From JAIBJN01 sp963802795 (GTDB taxonomy: Bacteria; Actinomycetota; Thermoleophilia; Gaiellales; Gaiellaceae), in assembly GCA_963802795.1 (NCBI GenBank), contig CAWDJV010000004.1, positions 397,442-461,441 of the forward strand: a stretch of 64,000 nt of DNA, read 5' to 3'. The stretch's first letter is position 1. Every line of letters starts with the position of its first letter. The notes under the pieces were generated by a model, which was not told where the DNA came from, ran no database searches, and saw only the letters and a list, made by a program, of their open reading frames with translations. Positions 1 through 8,348 of this stretch are shown here, in pieces. The position numbers were made by a program, and so were the translations under genes.

Positions 1-1
1 C

Positions 2-226
2 CTTCGGCTCGAGCGCACGGCGGTGGAGGAGGGAGCCGCCTACGGAGCCGCGCTCCTCGGCGGGGTGGCGGGCGGCGTCTTCCCGGACGTTCCCGAAGCG
101 GTGGCTTCGTGCGTTCGCGTCACGGAGACGATCGAGCCCGTCCCGGAGTGGGAACGAGCCTATGCGGACGGCTACGAGCGCTTCCGCGCTCTCTATCCAG
201 CCCTACGAGCACTGGAGGTCGAATGA
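2..226 (+). CDS. Xylulokinase-like sugar kinase (FGGY family), C-terminal fragment
   Basis: Only the last 74 codons are in the window; the gene starts upstream of base 1. The visible part has the FGGY-kinase C-terminal signature, a Gly-rich helix reading EEGAAYGAALLGGVAGGVF, followed by the usual tail ending in a Tyr/Leu-rich helix. In the family this helix belongs to the second actin-like domain that closes over ATP. The likely reaction is ATP-dependent phosphorylation of xylulose or a related sugar. The stop codon overlaps the ATG of the next gene (ATGA), so the two are probably translationally coupled in a sugar or polyol catabolic operon. The exact sugar cannot be read from this fragment. 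Confidence 0.75.
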   Translation, partial: LRLERTAVEEGAAYGAALLGGVAGGVFPDVPEAVASCVRVTETIEPVPEWERAYADGYERFRALYPALRALEVE

Positions 227-1194
227 CGAAGTGGGGGATCATCTCGACGGCCCACATCAACCGGCTCGTCCTCGCGGGCGCCCGCGAGTCCGACCGGGTG
301 GAGGTCGTCGCCGTCGCGAGCCGCGACCAGGCCCGCGCCGAGGCCTACGCCCGCGAGCACGGCATCGAGCGTGCCCATGGAAGCTACGAGGCGCTCCTGG
401 GCGACTCTGAAGTGGAGGCCGTCTACATCTCGCTTCCGAACGCGCCGCACGTCGAGTGGTCGATCAGGGCGCTCGAGGCCGGCAAGCACGTGCTCTGCGA
501 GAAGCCCCTGAGCCGCCACGCGGAAGACGTCGAGCGCGCGTTCGACGTCGCGGATCGCACCGGACGCCTCCTCTCCGAGGCGTTCATGTACCGGCACAAC
601 CCACAGACGCGGCGTCTGCGGGAGCTGGTCGAGGAGGGCGCGATCGGAGCCCTCAGGCTCGTGCGCTCGGCGTTCACCTTCAAGCTCGACGACGAGGCGA
701 ACGTCCGGCTCTCCGCGGAGCTCGAGGGCGGCGCCCTCATGGACGTGGGCTGTTACTGCGTCAGCGGCTCCCGCCTGCTCGGAGGCGAGCCCGAGCAGGT
801 CCTCGGGCACCAGGTCGTCGGCCCGTCGGGGGTCGACGTGGTCTTCGCGGGGACGATGCGCTTCCCGGGCGACGTGGTCGCGCAGTTCGACTGCGGCTTT
901 CGCACGCCGGACCGCGACGAGCTGGAGGTCGTGGGCGAGGAGGGGTCGCTCTTCCTCGACGACCCGTGGCACTGCCGCACGCCGGTGATCGAGGTCCGGC
1001 GCGGCGACGGGCGGGACGAGATCGCCCTCGAGCCCGTCGACTCCTACCGGCTCGAGCTCGAGAACCTCAGCGACGCGATCTCCGGCGCAGCGCCGCCTCT
1101 CCTCGGCCGCGAGGACGCCGTCGGCCAGGCGCGCGCGATCGAGGCGCTCTACCGGTCGGCCGGCGAAGGCAGAGCCGTCTCCCTCACCGGCTGA
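223..1194 (+). CDS. Gfo/Idh/MocA family NAD(P)-dependent oxidoreductase
   Basis: A 323-residue protein. The N-terminal Rossmann fold begins MTKWGIISTAHIN. The conserved EKP motif, seen as GKHVLCEKPLSRH near residue 90, contributes the Lys that helps catalysis and cofactor binding in this family. The C-terminal half is the usual open alpha/beta dimer domain, with the conserved GGALMDVGCY segment. The first base of its ATG lies inside the stop region of the upstream kinase gene. A longer upstream reading is possible but would run through that gene, so the ATG at 223 is preferred. The role is probably sugar or polyol dehydrogenation; the substrate is unknown. Confidence 0.88.
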   Translation: MTKWGIISTAHINRLVLAGARESDRVEVVAVASRDQARAEAYAREHGIERAHGSYEALLGDSEVEAVYISLPNAPHVEWSIRALEAGKHVLCEKPLSRHAEDVERAFDVADRTGRLLSEAFMYRHNPQTRRLRELVEEGAIGALRLVRSAFTFKLDDEANVRLSAELEGGALMDVGCYCVSGSRLLGGEPEQVLGHQVVGPSGVDVVFAGTMRFPGDVVAQFDCGFRTPDRDELEVVGEEGSLFLDDPWHCRTPVIEVRRGDGRDEIALEPVDSYRLELENLSDAISGAAPPLLGREDAVGQARAIEALYRSAGEGRAVSLTG

Positions 1195-1281
1195 TACCAA
1201 GCTCCGTCCGCGTCGTTACGAGCTCGGCACGCGTCGGCACACACGCGTGCGCCCGAGGCCGCTATCCCACCCGGGGCAGGT

Positions 1282-1967
1282 ATGGGCACCGACTTCGGCG
1301 CGCGGCTCCTCGGTCTTCTGCTCCCGGAGCGGTGCCTCGCGTGCGGGGCCGGCGACGAGCTGCTGTGCGGCGCCTGCCGCCGGGAGCTCGTCGTCCTCCG
1401 CGGGACGGTCTGCGCCCGCTGCGGCTGCCCGACGGCCTGGCCGGTGGAGCGCTGCGGCGAGTGCGCCGGGCGGAGGATTCCCTTCGCCTCCGCGCGGGCG
1501 GCGGTCGCCTACGACGGCCCCGCCCGGAGCCTCGTCACCGCCTGGAAGGAACACGGCCTCCGCCGCGTCGCAGGGCTTGCCGCCGAGCTCGTGACCGACG
1601 TCGTCGCGCGGCCGTCGGCCGACGCTCTCGCCTTCGTTCCGGGCGCGGGCGACCGCGTCGGCTGGCGCGGCGTCAACACGGCCGAAGCGCTCGCCCGCTC
1701 GCTCGCGGCGCATCTGGGAGCTGCCCGTCGTGCCGCTCCTCGCCCGCGCTCGCCGCTGTCCGCCCGCAGCGAGGCCTGCCGCGAGAGGCCCGGCGCGCGA
1801 ACGTCCGCGACGCGTTCCGGGCCACCGGCGCCGCGCCGAGGGCGGTCGCGCTCGTGGACGACGTCTACACGACCGGGGCCACAGTCTCCGCGGCGGCCCG
1901 CGAGCTGAAGAAGGCCGGTGCCCGCACCGTCCACGTCGTGACGTTCGCCCGCACCGTACGAAGTTGA
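1282..1967 (+). pseudogene. comF: ComF family phosphoribosyltransferase-like protein, two frameshifts
   Basis: The N-terminal part carries the ComF zinc-binding cysteines (CLACGAG, CGACRR, CARCGCP, CGECAG). After about residue 145 the family sequence leaves this frame. It continues in the +2 frame as LPVVPLLARARR (about 1721-1760) and then in the +3 frame from about 1770 as PQRGLPREARRANVRDAF. It ends with the PRPP-binding loop VALVDDVYTTGATV and a stop at 1965-1967. Two single-base indels, near 1720 and 1766, restore a full-length protein of about 228 residues. ComF proteins act in DNA uptake in competent bacteria, but many non-competent actinobacteria also keep one. The comF-hpf-secA order is conserved in actinobacteria. 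The indels may be assembly errors. Confidence 0.8.
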
Positions 1968-1971
1968 CCCC

Positions 1972-2224
1972 CGCTGGAATTTCGGCCCCACGCTGTCGTA
2001 TAGTTCCGCCGCCGGAACCGCAGTGCCGGGCAGGCAGACATCGGCTGCGGAACCGCCAGTGGGGGGATCGCGAGCACGCAGACCACACAGCCAAGGCCGG
2101 TTCGCCACGAGGCCTTCCGCCTGTCGCCGACAGGCAGCCCGCGGCTGCGCCCGTCGCTCGCCCACCCGCGTCAACCCCTTCGGGGACGAGCCCGGGCATC
2201 GACGCTCGGGGAAAGGAGAGCGAT
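1972..2224 (+). promoter_or_regulatory. Long structured leader upstream of the M6 protease gene; possible riboswitch
   Basis: About 250 bases separate the comF stop from the protease start. Dyad-rich segments are visible, for example GCCTGTCGCCGACAGGC near 2120. The stretch near 2047-2072 reads GCGGAACCGCCAGTGG and then GGGGATCG. It is followed by CACAGCCAAGGCCGGTT near 2084. This order loosely recalls the conserved blocks of c-di-AMP (ydaO-type) riboswitches, which often precede secreted peptidases and cell wall enzymes in actinobacteria. The match is imperfect and the variable hairpin is short, so this is only a hypothesis. A TATAGT hexamer at 1999-2004 could be a -10 element. Confidence 0.2.
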
Positions 2225-4285
2225 TTGACCAGGCGAATCGTCTGCATGGTTCTCGCGGTCGGCGTCTTCCTGGCGCTGGCGGCCGCGGCGACAGCCGCGC
2301 CTCCCGGCTTCAGGCCGATCGACAGCCAGGAGGCCGAATACCAGGACGACATGACCTGGGACGACTACAAGACCGTCCCGGGAACCGACTGGGCGAACCC
2401 CGCCCTCGCGCCGACCATCGAGAAGTGGAAGGTCGCGGTCGTCCTCACCGAGTTTGCGGATCAACCGCTGAACATCACCCTGCCCGCGGGCTCGACGCTG
2501 TTCGGGAACCCGCAACCGGCGGGGTCCAACATTCCCCGCGCGCAGGCTCCGCAGTTCTACGAGGACTTCCTCAACACGCCGAGCCCGCTGAACCACTTCA
2601 CGACCATGAACAGCTACTGGATGGAGACGTCGCTGGGCCGCTACGGCGTCGAGATGGAGGCCTTCGGGCCGTACACCCTCACGGGCAACCAGTGGGAGTA
2701 CTGGCTGCGCGACGCCGGCAACGCCGGCTCGGCCTGCCCGACGGGCTTCACGTGCATGCGCAACGCGCGCACCGAGGCGCGCGCGCTGTGGCTCGCCGAG
2801 GTGGGCATCGACGTCATCAACAGCTTCGACAACGTCATCTACGTCCAGGCCGGCCAGGACGAGAGCTCCACCTGGCAGGAGTTCGGCGAGATGATCTTCC
2901 AGACGATGGACGACGTCACCGAGCCGTGGGGGAACCCCGATCCGACGAAGCCGAACTGGGCGCCCACGCGCTACATCCCGTGGACCTCGTTCGGGGCCGC
3001 GAAGGGCGTCTGGCCGAGCGCGAGCGGCAACACGTTCACGGCGGGCGAGAGCTCGGGCATGGGCACGTACGCCCACGAGCTGAGCCACAACCTCGGCATC
3101 GGCGACAACTACAACAATCCGTACGGGATCCCGCAGCGACGCGACTTCACCGGTCCGTGGGACATGCTGAGCCGCGGCTCCTTCAACGGGCCGGGCGGTC
3201 CGCACCGGCGCTGGCTCATCCCCTCGACGGAGGGCGGCTCGCTCGGCTCGAGCCAGAACCTCCGCAACCGGATGGAGCTCGGGATCATCGAGGAGGACAA
3301 CGTCCTCCGGCTCGACCGGAACGCGCTGGACGAGTCCGGCGTCGTCGTCGCGAGGGTCACTGCCCGCGTCGCCGACCCGGACCCCGGGGGGCTGTCAGGG
3401 CTGAACATCCAGCTCCTCCCGTCGCCGGACCTCGCAGACCCGGCGCGCGGCGACCAGTCGCCCGTGTGCAACATCAACACGGATCCGTTCTGCCCGGGCC
3501 CGACGTTGAACTCGTCGGGCGTCATCCAGACGAGCAGCCTCTACAACAACTACACCGTGGAGGTCGTCGACCGGCTCGGAGCGGACTCGTTCACGCCTGG
3601 GCACGGCGTCCTCTTCTCGAGGACGAAGAACCAGGACAGCCTCCCGTTCGTCTACATCATGGACGCGCATCCCGAGGACATGAACAAGGTCGACTTCCTG
3701 CGGCCCGACGGGACGCCTTCCATGGTCACGATCGCCGACTGGCGCCAGCTGAACGACGCCACGTTCCACGCCGGCCTCGAGTCCGGGAGCCAGTACGAGT
3801 ACGTGGACGAGCCGAACCGGCTCCACTTCTACGTCGTCGAGACGTTCCAGAGGCACGGGGTCCGCGACTATCAGGTCGCCGTCCGCTCGCTGGACGGCGA
3901 CGGGCCCCACGCCCGCGGCGTCGACCTTCAGAACGGCAGGGTCGGCAAGCGGACGCGGAACGGCTGGAACGACTGCACCTTCAACCTGAAGAACACAGGG
4001 ATCTTCGTCCCCAAGACCGCGGTTCATCCCGAGGACGTGGACGGCTTCCTGCGAAACGACGTCTACCGACTGTCGGCGACGATCGAGGGCGCGGGCTGGG
4101 AGACCCAGCTGTACAACGCGCTCGCGACCGCCAAGGCCGGCGACGACGCCGAAGTGCCGGTCTTCGTCACCCGCACGGGAGCGGGCCCGGAGTCGGCGGT
4201 CGTCAGGCTGACCGCGACCTCGGAGAGCGATCCGTCGAAGACGGACACCGCGACCTGCAGCGTCAGCGCCGGCGACCTCAGCTAG
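2225..4285 (+). CDS. Secreted M6 family (immune inhibitor A-like) zinc metalloprotease
   Basis: The start is taken as TTG at 2225 because GAAAGGAG lies about 6 bases upstream; the ATG at 2246 is an alternative. The product has 686 residues. Residues 1-28 form a signal peptide ending TATAAPP, so it is exported. The zincin motif HELSHNLGIGDNY lies near residue 284: two His and a distal ligand bind zinc, with Glu as the general base. This pattern fits M6 peptidases such as immune inhibitor A. A beta-rich C-terminal region follows without an obvious membrane anchor or cell-wall signal. It sits between comF and hpf, which are usually adjacent, so it looks like an insertion into a conserved neighbourhood. 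Confidence 0.85.
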   Translation: MTRRIVCMVLAVGVFLALAAAATAAPPGFRPIDSQEAEYQDDMTWDDYKTVPGTDWANPALAPTIEKWKVAVVLTEFADQPLNITLPAGSTLFGNPQPAGSNIPRAQAPQFYEDFLNTPSPLNHFTTMNSYWMETSLGRYGVEMEAFGPYTLTGNQWEYWLRDAGNAGSACPTGFTCMRNARTEARALWLAEVGIDVINSFDNVIYVQAGQDESSTWQEFGEMIFQTMDDVTEPWGNPDPTKPNWAPTRYIPWTSFGAAKGVWPSASGNTFTAGESSGMGTYAHELSHNLGIGDNYNNPYGIPQRRDFTGPWDMLSRGSFNGPGGPHRRWLIPSTEGGSLGSSQNLRNRMELGIIEEDNVLRLDRNALDESGVVVARVTARVADPDPGGLSGLNIQLLPSPDLADPARGDQSPVCNINTDPFCPGPTLNSSGVIQTSSLYNNYTVEVVDRLGADSFTPGHGVLFSRTKNQDSLPFVYIMDAHPEDMNKVDFLRPDGTPSMVTIADWRQLNDATFHAGLESGSQYEYVDEPNRLHFYVVETFQRHGVRDYQVAVRSLDGDGPHARGVDLQNGRVGKRTRNGWNDCTFNLKNTGIFVPKTAVHPEDVDGFLRNDVYRLSATIEGAGWETQLYNALATAKAGDDAEVPVFVTRTGAGPESAVVRLTATSESDPSKTDTATCSVSAGDLS

Positions 4286-4293
4286 CGAGACGA

Positions 4294-4330
4294 GAGAGCG
4301 ACCCCCGCCACGCACGCGGGGGTCGCTCTC
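4294..4330 (+). terminator. Strong stem-loop terminator after the M6 protease
   Basis: The 15-base arm GAGAGCGACCCCCGC is repeated as its exact reverse complement after a 7-base loop, and GTTGCC follows. It starts 9 bases after the protease stop and ends before the hpf promoter region. The T-tract is poor, as is common in high-GC actinobacteria. Confidence 0.75.
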
Positions 4331-4389
4331 GTTGCCTCGCCCTCGGGAACGGGGGTAGGCTGCCGGGCAGACCGACGAGGGAGGGTCAG

Positions 4390-4941
4390 GTGAGACTTCA
4401 GGTCAAGGGCAGGAACGTCGAGGTCAGCGACAGCCTCAGGACCTACGCCCAGGAGAAGCTCGGCAAGCTGGACAAGCATCTGAACCAGGCCGCCCGGCTC
4501 GAGCTCGAGCTGGCGGTCGAGAAGAACCCGTCGATCCACGAGAATCAGATCGCCGAAGGCACCATCTGGACGAAGGGGCCGGTGCTCCGCGCGCGCGAGA
4601 GCTCGGCCGACATGCGGGCCGCGATCGACCTCCTCGTCGAGAAGCTCGAGCGCCAGGCGAAGCGGTACCGCGAGAAGCGGCGCCGCGGACCGGGCGGTCG
4701 CGCGGCAAACGAGCTCGCGGAAGCGGAGGCAATCCCGGTGGTACCCGATGAAGAAAGCCCCGTGATCGTCAAGACGAAGCAGTTCGCGGTCAAGCCGATG
4801 TCGCCGGAGGAGGCCGTTCTCCAGCTCGAGCTGATCGGCCACGACTTCTTCGTCTTCCAGAACGCCGACTCGAACGACGTGAACGTCGTGTACAGGCGGC
4901 GCGACGGCAACTACGGGCTCATCGAGCCCCAGGTCGGGTAG
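4390..4941 (+). CDS. hpf: Long-form ribosome hibernation promoting factor
   Basis: A 183-residue protein that starts at GTG 4390, with GAGGGAGG just upstream. The N-terminal domain (about residues 1-100) is the RaiA/HPF beta-alpha fold, beginning VRLQVKGRNVEVSDSLRTY, that binds the 30S decoding region in stationary phase. After a charged linker, the C-terminal domain (about 125-183) has KPMSPEEAVLQLELIGHDFF. This is the dimerisation module of long HPFs that form 100S ribosome dimers. TAGGCT at about 4355, between the upstream terminator and the gene, could be its -10 box. The gene is probably transcribed separately and lies just ahead of the secA region. Confidence 0.93.
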   Translation: MRLQVKGRNVEVSDSLRTYAQEKLGKLDKHLNQAARLELELAVEKNPSIHENQIAEGTIWTKGPVLRARESSADMRAAIDLLVEKLERQAKRYREKRRRGPGGRAANELAEAEAIPVVPDEESPVIVKTKQFAVKPMSPEEAVLQLELIGHDFFVFQNADSNDVNVVYRRRDGNYGLIEPQVG

Positions 4942-4947
4942 GCCACC

Positions 4948-5484
4948 GTGCCCGGCGACGAGATCGGCGATCCCCGCCTCTTCCGCTGGGTCGAGACCGG
5001 GGTGTCGGGGCTCGCGCGTCAGCGCGAGTGGGATGCGACCGCCATCGTCGAGCTCCCCTCGCTTGCGGGCTGGGACCTGCAGGAGCTCGAGTTTCGCCTC
5101 CTCGGCGACGGCTCCGTCGTCGGGGACGTTCCGGCCGAGGCGGTGCGCGAGCTCACCGGCGAGCTCAGGCTCGACCCGCCCTACGCGGTGCAGGCCGTTC
5201 GCCAGGGCGGCGACGAGTGGATGGTCGGCGCCCTGCAGCTCGAGTCCGAAGTGGTCTCGCTCCCCGCGGGCATCGAGGCGCTCTCCCTCGAGGTGGCGGT
5301 CCCGCCCGAAGGCGAGACGATGCTCCTGGTCGACGGTGACGTCGTCGCGGAGGCGCCGGAAGGCCCCGCGGGCGAAGCGGTTCGTGAGCTGGAACGACTC
5401 GGCCGCGAGCGCTTTCGGGCTTTCGTCGCGCGTGCCGATAGGGTGGCGGACGGTCGCTGGGATCTCACCGTCGACCCCCTCTGA
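4948..5484 (+). CDS. Hypothetical 178-residue protein between hpf and secA
   Basis: The GTG start lies 6 bases after the hpf stop, so it is probably co-transcribed with hpf. The protein is acidic and mostly beta-strand-like in pattern, with no signal peptide, membrane segment or recognised motif. Third codon positions are strongly GC-rich like those of neighbouring real genes, which supports it as coding. Its place between the hibernation factor and SecA suggests a lineage-specific cytoplasmic protein. No function can be assigned. Confidence 0.7.
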   Translation: MPGDEIGDPRLFRWVETGVSGLARQREWDATAIVELPSLAGWDLQELEFRLLGDGSVVGDVPAEAVRELTGELRLDPPYAVQAVRQGGDEWMVGALQLESEVVSLPAGIEALSLEVAVPPEGETMLLVDGDVVAEAPEGPAGEAVRELERLGRERFRAFVARADRVADGRWDLTVDPL

Positions 5485-5508
5485 ACCCGGCTCGCTAACC
5501 TAGATCAC

Positions 5509-8181
5509 ATGCCCCAGAACTACGGCGCCCTCGAGAAGGTCCTCCGCGTCGGCGAGGGGCGTCGACTCAAGCGCCTCGCCCAGAAGGCCGACTACGTCGC
5601 CTCGCTCGAGCCCGACTTCGAGCGGCTCTCCGACGCCGAGCTCGCGGGCAAGACCGCCGAGTACCGGCAGCGGCTCGAGAACGGCGAGCCGCTCGCCGAC
5701 CTCGTCTTCGAGGCGTTCGCGGCAGTTCGCGAGGGGGCCAAGCGCTCGGTCGGCATGCGCCACTTCGACGTGCAGGCCATGGGTGCGATCGTCCTCCACG
5801 AGGGCGACATCGCCGAGATGAAGACCGGCGAGGGGAAGACCCTCGTGGCCACGATGCCGCTCTTCCTGAACGCGCTGACGGCCGAGGGAGTGCACCTCGT
5901 GACGGTGAACGACTACCTCGCCAAGCGCGACGCGGAGTGGATGGGCCCCGTCTACGAGGCGGTCGGCATGCGCGCGTCCTTCATCCGGAACCAGATGCCT
6001 TTCGCGGAGCGGAAGGACGCCTACGCCGCCGACATCATCTACGGGACGAACTCCGAGTTCGGCTTCGACTACCTGCGAGACAACATGGCGACCTCTCTGG
6101 CGGCCACCGTCCAGCGCAGCCACGCCTACGCGATCGTCGACGAGGTGGACTCGATCCTCATCGACGAGGCGCGCACGCCGCTCATCATCTCCGGCGAGCC
6201 GCAGACCGCCGCGCGGACCTATTACGACTTCGCCCGGGTCGTCCGCACGCTCACCGGCATTCCCACGAAGTTCGTCCCCAAGGGCATGGAGAAGCCCGAG
6301 GACGACGCCGACTACGAGTTCGACGAGAAGTTCAAGACCGTCTCGCCGCGCCACAGCGCCATCGAGACGGTGGAGCGCATGCTCGGGGTCGAGAACCTCT
6401 ACGAGCCGCAGCACGCCCAGCTAGTCAACCACCTGATCCAGGGGCTGAAGGCGGAGTCGCTCTACCAGCGCGACGTCGACTACGTCGTCCAGGACGGCGA
6501 GGTGAAGATCGTCGACGAGTTCACGGGCCGGATCATGGAGGGCCGCCGCTGGTCGGAAGGGCTTCACCAGGCGGTCGAGGCCAAGGAGGGCGTCGCCATC
6601 CGCGAGGAGCACGTCACGCTGGCGACGATCACGCTCCAGAACTACTTCCGCCTCTACGAGAAGCTCGCCGGGATGACGGGAACCGCCAAGACCGAGGAGA
6701 AAGAGTTCCAGGAGATCTACAACCTCTCCGTGGTCCAGATTCCCACCAACGAGCCGATCGCGCGCGCCGACGAGAACGACTACATCTACAAGACGACAGA
6801 GGCCAAGTACGACGCGGTCATCGCCGACATCAAGGAGCGCCACGACGAGGGCCAGCCCGTCCTCGTCGGCTCGATCTCCGTCGAGGTCTCCGAGCACCTT
6901 GCGGCGCTGCTCGAGCGCCAGGGAATCAAGCACAACGTCCTGAACGCGAAACAGCACGAGCGCGAGGCGGAGATCATCACGAACGCCGGCGAGCCCGGCG
7001 CCGTCACGATCGCGACGAACATGGCCGGCCGCGGCGTCGACATCAAGCTCGGCGAAGGGGTGCGCGAGCTCGGCGGGCTCTACGTCCTCGGCACCGAGCG
7101 GCACGAGGCCCGGCGCATCGACAACCAGCTCCGCGGGCGCTCCGGGCGCCAGGGAGACCCCGGCGAGTCCCGCTTCTACCTCTCGGCCCAGGACGACCTC
7201 GTGCGGCTCTTCGCCGGCGACCGCATCTACAACATCATCGAGCGCTTCAAGCTCCCCGACGACCAGCCCATGGAGGCCTCGATCCTCTCGAAGCAGATCG
7301 AGAACGCCCAGAAGAAGGTCGAGGAGCAGAACTTCGTCTCCCGCAAGAACGTCCTCAAGTACGACGACGTCATGAACGTCCAGCGGATGGTCATCTACGA
7401 GCAGCGCCGCCGCGTGCTCGAGGGCGCCGACCTCTCCGCGGAGATCGAAGGCTGGATGGACGAGCTCGTCGCGCGCATCGTCTACGAGCACACCGAGTCC
7501 GACTACCAGGAGGAGTGGGACCTCGACAGCCTCTTCAAGGAGATGGAGGGTCTCTACGAGACCGAGATCTCGCCGGAGGAGCTGGGCCCGTCGCTGACGC
7601 GCGAGGAGCTCATCGAGGAGTTCCAGACGGACGTGAGCGACGCCTACGCGGCAAAGGCAGAGGAGTACGGTCCGGAGCTCCTGCGCGAGGTCGAGCGCTA
7701 CCTCGTCCTCCAGGTCGTCGACACGCGCTGGCGAGAGCACCTCGAGTCGATGGAGTACATGCGCGACGGGATCCACCTGAGGGCGATGGCGCAGAAGGAT
7801 CCGCTCTCCGAGTACCGCTCCGAAGGCCACGGGATGTTCGAGGAGCTGACGACGATCATTCAGGAGGAGGTCGTCCGCTACCTGCTCCGCATCCAGATCG
7901 AGCGCCCGCCGGAGCAGCCCGAGGCGGAGCCGGCGGCGGCCGGGAACGGCGATCTCGTCTACGAGCACGAGTCGGTCGCCGGCGCCGACCTGATCAGGGC
8001 GGCAGGCGCCCCTCCCGCGGAGGGCGCGCGGACGCCGGGCGCGACCGCGGGCGCCGGAGCCGGCGCGGCGACGACCGTCTCGACGGGGCAGCGCATCGCC
8101 TCGGACTGGGACCGTGTCGGCCGGAACGACCCCTGCCCCTGCGGCTCGGGCAAGAAGTACAAGCGCTGCCACGGCGCGTAG
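5509..8181 (+). CDS. secA: Preprotein translocase ATPase SecA
   Basis: An 890-residue motor that drives Sec-dependent export through SecYEG. Walker A (TGEGKT) lies near residue 107, the DEVD Walker B near residue 210, and TIATNMAGRGVDIKLG is the conserved helicase-like motif near 500. The extreme C terminus has the SEC-C zinc motif CPCGSGKKYKRCHG, which binds SecB or ribosomes. There is no clear Shine-Dalgarno. TAACCT at 5496-5501 ends 7 bases before the ATG, with TCGACC 19 bases upstream of it, so the transcript may be leaderless and arise inside the end of the preceding gene. The reading frame is intact for its whole length. Confidence 0.98.
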   Translation: MPQNYGALEKVLRVGEGRRLKRLAQKADYVASLEPDFERLSDAELAGKTAEYRQRLENGEPLADLVFEAFAAVREGAKRSVGMRHFDVQAMGAIVLHEGDIAEMKTGEGKTLVATMPLFLNALTAEGVHLVTVNDYLAKRDAEWMGPVYEAVGMRASFIRNQMPFAERKDAYAADIIYGTNSEFGFDYLRDNMATSLAATVQRSHAYAIVDEVDSILIDEARTPLIISGEPQTAARTYYDFARVVRTLTGIPTKFVPKGMEKPEDDADYEFDEKFKTVSPRHSAIETVERMLGVENLYEPQHAQLVNHLIQGLKAESLYQRDVDYVVQDGEVKIVDEFTGRIMEGRRWSEGLHQAVEAKEGVAIREEHVTLATITLQNYFRLYEKLAGMTGTAKTEEKEFQEIYNLSVVQIPTNEPIARADENDYIYKTTEAKYDAVIADIKERHDEGQPVLVGSISVEVSEHLAALLERQGIKHNVLNAKQHEREAEIITNAGEPGAVTIATNMAGRGVDIKLGEGVRELGGLYVLGTERHEARRIDNQLRGRSGRQGDPGESRFYLSAQDDLVRLFAGDRIYNIIERFKLPDDQPMEASILSKQIENAQKKVEEQNFVSRKNVLKYDDVMNVQRMVIYEQRRRVLEGADLSAEIEGWMDELVARIVYEHTESDYQEEWDLDSLFKEMEGLYETEISPEELGPSLTREELIEEFQTDVSDAYAAKAEEYGPELLREVERYLVLQVVDTRWREHLESMEYMRDGIHLRAMAQKDPLSEYRSEGHGMFEELTTIIQEEVVRYLLRIQIERPPEQPEAEPAAAGNGDLVYEHESVAGADLIRAAGAPPAEGARTPGATAGAGAGAATTVSTGQRIASDWDRVGRNDPCPCGSGKKYKRCHGA

Positions 8182-8348
8182 CCGCCCGTCTCCGTCACGG
8201 ATCGTCACACTCCCGTCACCTTCCGCGCGCCACGGGTGCGGTTTTCCTGGTTACGCTCGTAGCGGGTGGAGGCACGGGGTGGCCCCACAGCCCGACCGAG
8301 GCGAGGCCCTGGCGGGCGCCGTTCTCCGGGCGCGCTACGATCCAGTTC

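Noticed and set aside
456..1967. A 503-residue Arg-rich frame over the oxidoreductase and comF genes
   Set aside because: Its composition is the typical Arg/Pro-rich shadow of a high-GC gene; only its last 65 residues are the genuine end of ComF.
6421..8208. A long minus-strand frame opposite secA
   Set aside because: It has no motif and poor composition; it is antisense to a well-supported gene.
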